Below, one piece after another: positions 8,725-15,975 of a DNA stretch of 64,000 nucleotides (its first letter is position 1; each line of letters begins with the position of its first letter). The notes under the pieces are model-generated. The model had not been told where the DNA came from and did no database searches. It saw only the letters and a program-made list of their open reading frames with translations. The DNA is from Marixanthomonas sp963974425 (GTDB lineage: Bacteria; Bacteroidota; Bacteroidia; Flavobacteriales; Flavobacteriaceae), in NCBI RefSeq assembly GCF_963974425.1, contig NZ_CAXBCK010000001.1, positions 1 to 64,000 of the forward strand, in the 5' to 3' direction. Made by a program: the position numbers and the translations under genes.

Positions 8725-9306
8725 TTATCTAACGAAATAGAAAAACAAAAACAGGTAAATCCATAGTATATCAACAAAATGCCAAAAAGTAGCAGCTAGT
8801 TCAATTCCAAGGGTTTTGCCGTTTGTATATTTTAGTTTATAATGATTATAAATTACAACTAGTATTGAAATTAGCGCCGCACTAACGTGGGCTAGGTGCA
8901 ATAACACCACTAAATAAATAAACGAGGTAGTAATAGTACTTTCGCTTCCAGTAAAATAATATCCATTTGCTATTATCTGTGAAAAGCCTCTAAACTGGAA
9001 AAAAACAAAAGCCGATCCTAATAAAAGAGTAGCTATTAAAAAGAGCATTCCCTTTTTATTTTGTTCTTTGGTTATGGCCATTTTCGCTAAATGAACCGTA
9101 ATACTACTTAATAAAATTACTACAAGGCTACTATAAAACGCCTGCGGAATTTGAAAATCGGTTAACCAATCTGGTCGCTCTTTACTTACTACATAAGCAC
9201 TAGTAAGCCCAGCAAAACTCATTGACAGACTTATAATGCCAAACCAAAGCATCATTTTTTTGGCACGCTTTATTTTATGTTGTTCGGTCCCTTCCGTATA
9301 ATCCAT
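8725..9306 (-). CDS. Cytochrome c oxidase subunit III, short form
   Basis: 193 residues, about five helices (18-40, 55-73, 85-105, 130-150, 172-192). AATFWHFVDILWIYLFLFF is the subunit III C-terminal signature; HLAHVSAALISI replaces the FHGFHV motif of the longer paralogue. Its ATG overlaps the ctaB stop codon by one base (TAATG), so the two are probably translationally coupled. Two tandem subunit III genes are a common arrangement in Bacteroidota; the two proteins may both be in one oxidase or serve alternative forms. Confidence 0.88.
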   Translation of the reverse strand: MDYTEGTEQHKIKRAKKMMLWFGIISLSMSFAGLTSAYVVSKERPDWLTDFQIPQAFYSSLVVILLSSITVHLAKMAITKEQNKKGMLFLIATLLLGSAFVFFQFRGFSQIIANGYYFTGSESTITTSFIYLVVLLHLAHVSAALISILVVIYNHYKLKYTNGKTLGIELAATFWHFVDILWIYLFLFFYFVR

Positions 9307-10205
9307 TATCGTATAAATTTATCTAGCACATACACCACCTGCAGTAGTGTAATATAACTAACACTTGCCAACATTAGCTGTTTGGCAGCTTTATTTGTTT
9401 TTTCTTTGAATAGGCGAATAGCATAATATAATAATCCTACCCCCAATAATCCAATAATTACAGCACTTACTGGGGTCACATAAAGTTTACCAGTTACTCC
9501 AAAGGCAGGAATCAATGATGCCAATACAGTCCAAATAGTATACAAAACCACTTGTATGGCTGTTCCTTTATCTCTTTTTCCTGTAGGCAACATAAAGAAG
9601 CCTCCTTTTTGATAATCTTCATACAAAAACCACCCTATGGCCCAAAAGTGAGGAAATTGCCAAAAAAACTGCACCATAAACAAAGTACCTGGCTCAATAC
9701 CGAAGTTATTTGTAGCTGCAACCCACCCCAACATATAAGGTATCGCTCCTGGAAAAGCTCCTATAAATACCGACAAGGGAGTTTTAGTTTTAAGTGGCGT
9801 GTACAAGCTTACGTACATAAATATTGAAATAGCCCCAAACATGGCCGTAATAGGGTTAATACTATATAAAACCACTAAACCTATAATAGTCAAAGCAATT
9901 CCTAATACAAGAGCTGAATTTACCTGCATCCGGCCAGCTGGAATGGGACGGTCTTTTGTCCTATCCATTAAGGCATCCAGATCGCGTTCAATAATTTGAT
10001 TGAAAATATTGGAAGCTCCTACCATACAATAACCTCCCACGCATAGCAGCAGTAAAATATAGTAATCAACAGTTTCGGCCCCTAACAAATAGCCTGCTAC
10101 AGACGAAAATACCACACTGACTGATAACCGAAACTTGGTTATCTCGGTAAAATTCCTGACAAGGGTTTGAGGAACAGTTTGTGTTTGTGTTACGGACAAG
10201 CTCAT
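9306..10205 (-). CDS. ctaB: Protoheme IX farnesyltransferase
   Basis: 299 residues. A UbiA-type prenyltransferase with the two acidic motifs NQIIERDLDALMDRTKDRP and YTPLKTKTP, and about eight to nine membrane helices. It converts heme b to heme o by adding farnesyl diphosphate, the first step to heme a for the aa3 oxidase encoded at 29221-32144. ATG at 10205 (MSLSVTQTQ) is chosen because the -7 element at 10219-10226 leaves only a short leader; a 9-codon upstream extension would overlap it. It is the first gene of the ctaB-coxIII-coxIII-coxIV operon. No ctaA (heme a synthase) was seen in the window. Confidence 0.93.
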   Translation of the reverse strand: MSLSVTQTQTVPQTLVRNFTEITKFRLSVSVVFSSVAGYLLGAETVDYYILLLLCVGGYCMVGASNIFNQIIERDLDALMDRTKDRPIPAGRMQVNSALVLGIALTIIGLVVLYSINPITAMFGAISIFMYVSLYTPLKTKTPLSVFIGAFPGAIPYMLGWVAATNNFGIEPGTLFMVQFFWQFPHFWAIGWFLYEDYQKGGFFMLPTGKRDKGTAIQVVLYTIWTVLASLIPAFGVTGKLYVTPVSAVIIGLLGVGLLYYAIRLFKEKTNKAAKQLMLASVSYITLLQVVYVLDKFIR

Positions 10206-10218
10206 TTTTTTTGCGCTG

Positions 10219-10249
10219 CAAAGATACAGCAACTACCCAATTTCCACAA
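10219..10249 (-). promoter_or_regulatory. Bacteroidota-type promoter of the ctaB operon
   Basis: Minus strand: -33 TTG (10247-10249), 20-base spacer, -7 TATCTTTG (10219-10226). This is a full match to the phylum consensus, 14 bases before the ctaB ATG. Confidence 0.78.
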
Positions 10250-10322
10250 TTTATTCTATCTTTTCTTAGTGCTTTATTTATACTTTTTTATTATTTTAAT
10301 ACCCTAATAAAATCCATAAAAG

Positions 10323-11300
10323 ATGAACATTAACAAAACAATCCTTTCATTACTTCTATTATGTACAACTGTTGTTTTTTCACAAACCGACTCAGGTGAA
10401 AAAACAAACCTTAAAATTATTAATGTCAATGGCGATGTATACATGCTGCAAGGGAAAGGTGGTAATATTGGGTTAAGCTTCGGAAAAGAATCTATTTTAA
10501 TGATCGATGACCAATACGCAGAACTTTCAGAAGATATACTTAAAGCTGTTAGAAAAATCAGTAAAAACCCAATTAAAATGTTGGTTAACACTCATTTTCA
10601 TGGTGATCATACCGGCGGAAACATGGCGTTTAACAAAGAAGGAGCTGTTATTTTCTCGCATGAAAAAGCACGAGAACGACTCGCTAGTATCGCAAATTCT
10701 GATCAAAAGAAAATTGATGAATCTGCTTTACCCATGGTTACTTTTACCAACAACTTAGAATTTCACCATAACAATGAAACTATAAAAGCTTTCCATATTG
10801 AAAACGCCCATACCGATGGTGATGTAGCTATATATTTTCCAAAAACCAATGTAATACATACTGGCGATGTTTTTGTTAATGGATCCTATCCTTACATAGA
10901 TTCCGAAAACGGCGGTTCAATTGATGGATACTTAAAGGGACTGAACACAATAAAAATGATGATAAACGAAGAAACTAAGATTATTCCTGGTCACGGCGGC
11001 ATAGGATCTATTGACGATCTTACTTTTACCATTAATATGCTTAAAGACATATATAAAGAAGTCAGTTTTCATTACGCAAAAGAAAAACCGCTTCAAGACA
11101 TTCTTGCCATGAAAGATATCACTTCACAATATGACGAAAAGGGGTATGGAAAAGGTTTTATTTCGACTGATAAAATGCTCACGACTATTTACAATGAAAT
11201 AAAAAAGACAAAAGGTCCAGTTGACAACCGAAGTATGGAGGAGCGATTACAAGAAAAGTATAAGCAACAGCAGAAAGAGAAAAAAGAAAAAAAAAGATAA
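10323..11300 (+). CDS. Secreted metallo-beta-lactamase-fold hydrolase
   Basis: 325 residues with a signal peptide (about 1-20). The metal-binding motif is NTHFHGDHTGGN (H91, H93, D95, H96), with further ligands in IENAHTDGDV, NVIHTGDVFVNG and IIPGHGG, so both zinc sites look complete. The MBL fold covers about 30-230; a Lys/Glu-rich tail (ending in EKYKQQQKEKKEKKR) follows. It is exported, probably to the periplasm. The substrate is not clear: enzymes of this type include beta-lactamases, lactonases and generic hydrolases. It is a lone plus-strand gene divergent from ctaB. Confidence 0.87.
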   Translation: MNINKTILSLLLLCTTVVFSQTDSGEKTNLKIINVNGDVYMLQGKGGNIGLSFGKESILMIDDQYAELSEDILKAVRKISKNPIKMLVNTHFHGDHTGGNMAFNKEGAVIFSHEKARERLASIANSDQKKIDESALPMVTFTNNLEFHHNNETIKAFHIENAHTDGDVAIYFPKTNVIHTGDVFVNGSYPYIDSENGGSIDGYLKGLNTIKMMINEETKIIPGHGGIGSIDDLTFTINMLKDIYKEVSFHYAKEKPLQDILAMKDITSQYDEKGYGKGFISTDKMLTTIYNEIKKTKGPVDNRSMEERLQEKYKQQQKEKKEKKR

Positions 11301-11322
11301 TTAATTGATTATCCTATTTTAT

Positions 11323-13413
11323 TTAAAAATCATAATACCAATTAAACAGATCGGTGCGTAAACCGAAGTTTAACCAAGTAGTCTGATTTTCAAAAACGGT
11401 TTCAGTATCAACCTCCGGTTTAAAATCGCGAACGATTAAACTTGCATATATTTTAAGATTCGTGGCTGGGTTTATTAAATATCCAGCCTGCAATTCGCCG
11501 TGGAAAAAATCAGCTGTGTTACCTTGCGCCACTTCATTACCATTATCTGATACTCGATTGTCTTCTGTTCCATAGATGTTTCCGCCGTAAAAGAGGCTAT
11601 CTTCCTCTGTGTTGAATTCAAAACCTCGCTTGGCAACTATCAACTTTAAATCCCCAAAAATTCGTCCTTTCTGGTACCGAGCAATGCTAATAAATTCTGA
11701 AAAATTAGAACCCAACGTATGTGCCATTGATTGGTTGTTATGCCCATAATTTAAAATAATGGAATTGTGCGAATACGTATATGGTCGCACCCGGTTGTAT
11801 TCTGCTTGTAGATACAAACCATCTACTCCAAAGGCATCGTAATACTTGGCTCCAAGCTGGTAACCAATCTTATTTCTATAACTTCCCTCGCCTCCAAAAA
11901 TATCGCTGGAAGAAAATTCATCAATAATCAATTGCCCATAAGCATTTATGCGATCGGTAAATTTATATTTTGAAGTAAGACCTATCAAAGCATTTCCACC
12001 ACGCGGTCCTGTAGAGAACTCAATAGCCCTGTAAAAAATAACTGGATTTATGTAGTTAAAATCAAACCCACGGTCGTTATCATTTTCCCAAACAACAGAT
12101 TCAAACAATCCAATATTCAACCGTTTTGTTACATTGTAACTTAGGTAATGATTGGCAAAAAATTTGGTGCGAAACGACCCCCCATCTTGAACTTCTGGCC
12201 TAACATCGCGCAGCGACATCCAAGTATTGGTGTATTTAAGTTTCCAGAAAGTTGTATTTATCTTTAAATATGGATACGGACTTGCATTGTCGCTTAATAA
12301 TAACGATCGATACCCATCACCAAAAAAGTTTTTTCCGTGACCCAATTGAAAATTAAAATACTTTGAAGGTGCATAAGAAATATGCCCTGTTGCAATTGGG
12401 TAATCATAGGAATCACTCCTGAATTTTTTAGCTATGCCGTGACCAGGTATTAAAGCAGGGTTACCGCCAGCAGGTCTTCTAGCTTCAGCAAAGCGGTTAA
12501 AATAATCAGCAAAGCGCCCTTGGCTTTCATAGATTACTGCAAAAAAATTGAAGTTTTTACCCAAACCTCCTTGGGTATAAACCAAACGCGTATTATTATA
12601 GGTATCAATATCGGTATCGAAATCTTTTCCTACTTGCAGGTCGACTCCAGCATCTAATGTAATCCAATAGTTTTCATCTTTTATTGTAACCAAATGTTCG
12701 TTCCACAATTTCTTACCAAACCAAGACGATTTATCCTTTAGCAGCTTTTGGTTTTCAGCCTCAAAATTGTAGTATTTATTAACTTCAGCATAAACATACG
12801 GCTTTTGTGCAGTATGATTGTTTTGCCCTACCCGGTTTAACGCAGGATCGAATAAGCTATAATTATGATGCGAAAAAGGAATGTTTATCTGGCTGGTATA
12901 TTCTTCGTTGTCATACGGTAGGTTTTTAATTTTGTCGTATTCGTTTTTAAGGGTTTCCACTTTTTTTGTTTCTGAAACAGCTGCTTCATCTTTCATTTGA
13001 TCGGGCACCGCTATGATAGGAATTGGGATAGACATGGTAAACTGCACATAAGCAGGATTACTGTTGTAGGTAGCAGGTTTTATCTGTGGAAGAGATTCAA
13101 AAACACGTCTCGTTTCTTCTTTAAGTTCATTGTACATGGCGTCAACATATAGTACTTTAAACTCTCCTTCTTTTGTGACTTCGAAAAAGACTGATACGTT
13201 GCCTGTATAGTTCTCCTCAGTCACTACTTCCGGTACTTTGAAATTTGAAAATACTTTTGATCGCAACGTCATATCAAAACAATTTTGAAGGTTGTCGATG
13301 GATTGATTATCGCATTCGGGGAAAACAGGATATTTTTCAAAGGTTCCGCTTACCTTTTGAGCCAACGCGGGGAGACAAGCCAATATGAGCAAAACTGAAA
13401 AAAAACGCTTCAT
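11323..13413 (-). CDS. remB: RemB-like gliding motility outer membrane protein with N-terminal TonB-CTD-like domain
   Basis: 696 residues. A signal peptide (MKRFFSVLLILACLPALAQ) is followed at about 25-140 by a domain like the TonB C-terminal domain, with FPECD and a second Cys 11 positions on, and ending LPQIKPATYNSNPAYVQFTMSIPI in cut form (LPQIKPA, IPIPI). The rest (about 200-696) is rich in aromatic beta-strands (FGDGYRSLLLSD, GLRTDLFNWYYDF) as in RemB/Wzi-like outer membrane barrels. RemB is a gliding motility protein first described in Flavobacterium johnsoniae. ATG at 13413 is chosen over a TTG-type extension because it begins the signal peptide. It is separated from the tonB-like gene upstream by a hairpin terminator. 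Confidence 0.75.
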   Translation of the reverse strand: MKRFFSVLLILACLPALAQKVSGTFEKYPVFPECDNQSIDNLQNCFDMTLRSKVFSNFKVPEVVTEENYTGNVSVFFEVTKEGEFKVLYVDAMYNELKEETRRVFESLPQIKPATYNSNPAYVQFTMSIPIPIIAVPDQMKDEAAVSETKKVETLKNEYDKIKNLPYDNEEYTSQINIPFSHHNYSLFDPALNRVGQNNHTAQKPYVYAEVNKYYNFEAENQKLLKDKSSWFGKKLWNEHLVTIKDENYWITLDAGVDLQVGKDFDTDIDTYNNTRLVYTQGGLGKNFNFFAVIYESQGRFADYFNRFAEARRPAGGNPALIPGHGIAKKFRSDSYDYPIATGHISYAPSKYFNFQLGHGKNFFGDGYRSLLLSDNASPYPYLKINTTFWKLKYTNTWMSLRDVRPEVQDGGSFRTKFFANHYLSYNVTKRLNIGLFESVVWENDNDRGFDFNYINPVIFYRAIEFSTGPRGGNALIGLTSKYKFTDRINAYGQLIIDEFSSSDIFGGEGSYRNKIGYQLGAKYYDAFGVDGLYLQAEYNRVRPYTYSHNSIILNYGHNNQSMAHTLGSNFSEFISIARYQKGRIFGDLKLIVAKRGFEFNTEEDSLFYGGNIYGTEDNRVSDNGNEVAQGNTADFFHGELQAGYLINPATNLKIYASLIVRDFKPEVDTETVFENQTTWLNFGLRTDLFNWYYDF

Positions 13414-13473
13414 TGTAGGATACAAATTTTGTTGAAAGATACGGTTTTTTCGTTTTCTGAAAAGATAAAAAGA

Positions 13474-13500
13474 AAAAGCCCTTCGAAGAGAAGAGCTTTT
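13474..13500 (-). terminator. Terminator between tonB-like gene and remB
   Basis: An 11-bp stem with one mismatch (AAAAGCCCTTC / GAAGAGCTTTT, loop of 5) lies 7 bases after the tonB-like stop and gives a U-rich 3' side on the minus strand. It implies that remB has its own promoter, perhaps with the TATCTTTC at 13434-13441. Confidence 0.75.
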
Positions 13501-13506
13501 AAAATT

Positions 13507-14298
13507 TTAATACCCCATTTTAAAAACAATGGGAACGTTGTACAACACATCTACGCTTCTGTCACCTTGTTTACCCGGAATTATTACGGGCAGTTTATTA
13601 ATAACCCGAATGGCTTCTTTTTCAAAAGGTTGATATTTAGACCGTGCTTTAATTTCGGTTACTTTCCCAGCGGCATTAATTTGAAATTGAACATCAATGC
13701 GGTGTACCTCACCATTATCGATAGCACCCGAAAATTGTTCAGTTTTAAAGTTTTTATTTATAAACGTTTTGATTTTTGATGAAAAACAAGCAACCCGTTC
13801 TTTGTTTGTCTTTAATGCTTCGCAACCAGGAAATATAGGAACAAACTCAACTGTATTCGCAAAATACTTTTTCTTTGACTCCGATGGTTTGCTAGTATGA
13901 GACGTAGGTACATTTATAATCGGGCTGTCAGTTCCTGCAGTAGGAGTTTCTGTTATAGTTGGGGTTGTATTGTCTACTACTTTAATTGTATTTTTTATCA
14001 CAGCGATTTTCGGCCTTTTAGGTTTTTGTATGGGCGTTTGTTTAGGCTTTGGAAGCTCTTTTATAGGCTCTTCCACTACAAAATCCATCATAGCAGGTTC
14101 TGATAGATAAAAATCATTATCTGGAACTTTACTTATAGTAGTAGAGCCGATACTGCTTTCAGCAATAAAGAAAACCAATGCCATACTGACTATAATCCCT
14201 AATTGAAAAAAAAGACCTGAATTCCATGGAATGTTAATGCTCTTTTTGTCGGCTCTTTTTGAAATGTTTTTTACTTGTTGTTCATTTGAAGATTTCAT
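13507..14298 (-). CDS. TonB-like energy transducer protein
   Basis: 263 residues. Cytoplasmic N-terminus with basic residues, one membrane helix (about 27-48), a Pro/Lys-rich linker (VEEPIKELPKPKQTPIQKPK) and a C-terminal TonB-like domain (about 150-263: FPGCEALKTNKERVAC, VQFQINAAGKVTEI, YNVPIVFKMGY). TonB proteins carry proton-motive force from ExbB/ExbD to outer membrane receptors; no exbB/exbD is in this window. The conserved Cys pair with 11 residues between is shared with the next tonB-like gene and nearly so with RemB. Confidence 0.85.
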   Translation of the reverse strand: MKSSNEQQVKNISKRADKKSINIPWNSGLFFQLGIIVSMALVFFIAESSIGSTTISKVPDNDFYLSEPAMMDFVVEEPIKELPKPKQTPIQKPKRPKIAVIKNTIKVVDNTTPTITETPTAGTDSPIINVPTSHTSKPSESKKKYFANTVEFVPIFPGCEALKTNKERVACFSSKIKTFINKNFKTEQFSGAIDNGEVHRIDVQFQINAAGKVTEIKARSKYQPFEKEAIRVINKLPVIIPGKQGDRSVDVLYNVPIVFKMGY

Positions 14299-14356
14299 AA
14301 CAGTTGTATTTAATGGTTACTATATAAAACCTAATACAAGGGTTATGCCAAATAAA

Positions 14357-14382
14357 AAACGCCTTCATTTCTGAAGGCGTTT
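14357..14382 (-). terminator. Terminator after tonB-like gene
   Basis: Stem AACGCCTTCA / TGAAGGCGTT with a 4-base loop and flanking A and T runs, 22 bases after the stop of the gene at 14404-15129. It may act on both strands. Confidence 0.8.
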
Positions 14383-14403
14383 GTAACTCTATATTTAAAG
14401 CGT

Positions 14404-15129
14404 TTAGTTCTGTACTTGGAATAAGATAGGCAGTGAGTATAAAACCCCAACTGCTTTCCCTCTTTGTTTTCCAGGTGTCATTTTAGGTAATGACTTTACA
14501 ACATCAACTGCTTCCCTTTCTAATCTTGGGTGTGGAGCACGAGCACGTACATCTACTATATTACCACTTTTGTTAATCTTAAACTGAACAAAAATACGTT
14601 GTTTCCCGTCCAATCCTAAATCATTAGCAAGCTCTGTGTCAAATTTTTTCTGTACAAATTTTTGTACTTTTTCTGACATACACCTCTTCTTCGCGTTATT
14701 TCCACTTTCGTTTTCACAACCTGGGTACACTGGTACGTTTTCAATAACAGCAAAAGGTACATCAGCAATTTCTTCTTCTACTTCTTCTTCTACAATTTCT
14801 TCTACTTCAACGATATCTTCTTCTTGACTTGCTTCGGTAGATTCTATAATGGTTTCCTCCACTTCTTCTTCATCTTCCACAACCTCAATCACTTCAGGTG
14901 CTGGTGGTGGTGGTGGTGGTGGTGGTGGTGGTGTTAATTGTTGAGTAATTGGTACTTCTTCTTCCAGATCATCACCAACATCAACCATTCCGGCGTCTAG
15001 ATCTGATTTATCGTACGTTTTCCATTCAATAGCTTGCCATGCTAACAAAAGCATCAAAATCATTCCTATTTGAAAGAACAATGTGCTCTTGCGATTCATG
15101 TTCGCTTTAGGGTTTTTCTTCGGTTCCAT
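14404..15129 (-). CDS. TonB-like energy transducer with poly-proline linker
   Basis: 241 residues. Basic N-terminus, membrane helix (about 16-36), then a periplasmic linker made of ten consecutive Pro residues encoded by ten identical CCA/ACC-phase triplets (14903-14932), followed by an acidic stretch of Glu, Val and Ile (about 85-130) and the TonB C-terminal domain (about 132-241: YPGCENESGNNAKKRC, VQFKINKSGNIVDV, YSLPILFQVQN). It is a close paralogue of the tonB-like gene that follows. The two are separated by a terminator, so they are probably transcribed independently. Confidence 0.88.
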   Translation of the reverse strand: MEPKKNPKANMNRKSTLFFQIGMILMLLLAWQAIEWKTYDKSDLDAGMVDVGDDLEEEVPITQQLTPPPPPPPPPPAPEVIEVVEDEEEVEETIIESTEASQEEDIVEVEEIVEEEVEEEIADVPFAVIENVPVYPGCENESGNNAKKRCMSEKVQKFVQKKFDTELANDLGLDGKQRIFVQFKINKSGNIVDVRARAPHPRLEREAVDVVKSLPKMTPGKQRGKAVGVLYSLPILFQVQN

Positions 15130-15194
15130 AATAGAGTATTTATTATATTGCTAAAATATAGAAATTCTAGTTCAATTGAAAACTAAAATACTAT

Positions 15195-15596
15195 TTAGTT
15201 GTAAATTTTGTCTTTTACCTTTCTAAAAAGGCCTACACCTATAAGTAGTCCTATTACATTTGCCACTACGTCAAGCATATCTGCTTGTCTATAGGTTGTA
15301 AACATATACTGTAGGGCTTCAATTATTATGCCATACAACAAACAAACAGCAAAAACTGCATATATAGTTGTTATTGCCATCATTTTGTTTTCTTTTATAT
15401 AAAAAAACAAAAGCCAAAACATTATTAATATGCAATTAATAATTAAATGAGCTGCTTTATCAAACGGGATGCCATCTTGTTTAGGCAACAAGCCTTGTGA
15501 AGGCACCAGCAACATAATGGTTATAAAAGCTGTATAAGCTATGGCTAGTATGCCAAGCGTTTTAGGCTCCGATAATCTCTTTATAAGCTGCTGCAT
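15195..15596 (-). CDS. VanZ-like membrane protein
   Basis: 133 residues with four membrane helices (about 14-32, 45-64, 72-95, 105-125). The motif IPFDKAAHLIINCILIMFW and EALQYMFTTYRQADMLDVVAN match the VanZ-like family (PF04892 type), whose conserved His and Asp-rich loops are present. The molecular role of these short members is unknown, although VanZ itself gives low-level teicoplanin resistance. Its start overlaps the end of gcvH by 35 bases, an unusually long overlap that implies coupled translation. Confidence 0.85.
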   Translation of the reverse strand: MQQLIKRLSEPKTLGILAIAYTAFITIMLLVPSQGLLPKQDGIPFDKAAHLIINCILIMFWLLFFYIKENKMMAITTIYAVFAVCLLYGIIIEALQYMFTTYRQADMLDVVANVIGLLIGVGLFRKVKDKIYN

Positions 15597-15942
15597 CTAA
15601 TAAATCTTCAACCTCTTCGGGATTTGATATTTTAATTTTTATCATCCATCCTTCGCCGTATGGATCAGAATTAACTTTCTCTGGTTCTTCTTCAAGATTT
15701 TCATTGAACTCCACAATCTCTCCTGAAAGGGGCAAAAAGAGGTCAGATACCGTTTTAACTGCTTCTACGGTTCCGAAAACTTCTTCTCTTTCCATAGTTT
15801 CATCTACAGTTTCTACTTCCACATAAACGATATCTCCCAATTCTCCTTGGGCAAAATCGGTTACACCAACCGTTGCAATATCGCCTTCAATTTTTATCCA
15901 TTCGTGGTCTTTCGTGTATTTTAGGTCTGCTGGTAAATTCAT
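15562..15942 (-). CDS. gcvH: Glycine cleavage system H protein
   Basis: 126 residues, normal length for the family. The lipoylated lysine is K63 in GTVEAVKTVSDLFLP, and the N-terminal YTKDHEWIKIEGD and C-terminal NSDPYGEGWMIKIKI blocks are canonical. H protein shuttles the aminomethyl group between the P, T and L proteins of glycine cleavage; gcvP and gcvT are not in this window. It starts 33 bases after sprA and is likely cotranscribed with it. Confidence 0.96.
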   Translation of the reverse strand: MNLPADLKYTKDHEWIKIEGDIATVGVTDFAQGELGDIVYVEVETVDETMEREEVFGTVEAVKTVSDLFLPLSGEIVEFNENLEEEPEKVNSDPYGEGWMIKIKISNPEEVEDLLDAAAYKEIIGA

Positions 15943-15975
15943 AATATATAATTCTTAAAAAGTTTATTTTGTTGT

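Noticed and set aside
10304..10591. Antisense frame over the start of the metallo-hydrolase
   Set aside because: Hydrophobic by virtue of the opposite signal peptide; the plus-strand gene has complete catalytic motifs.
13434..13441. TATCTTTC as the remB -7 element
   Set aside because: It lacks the final G and a -33 TTG, so it is mentioned but not listed as a promoter.
14903..14932. Triplet array resembling a tandem repeat locus
   Set aside because: It is coding sequence for a proline linker, not a CRISPR or VNTR element; noted only as a possible length variant.
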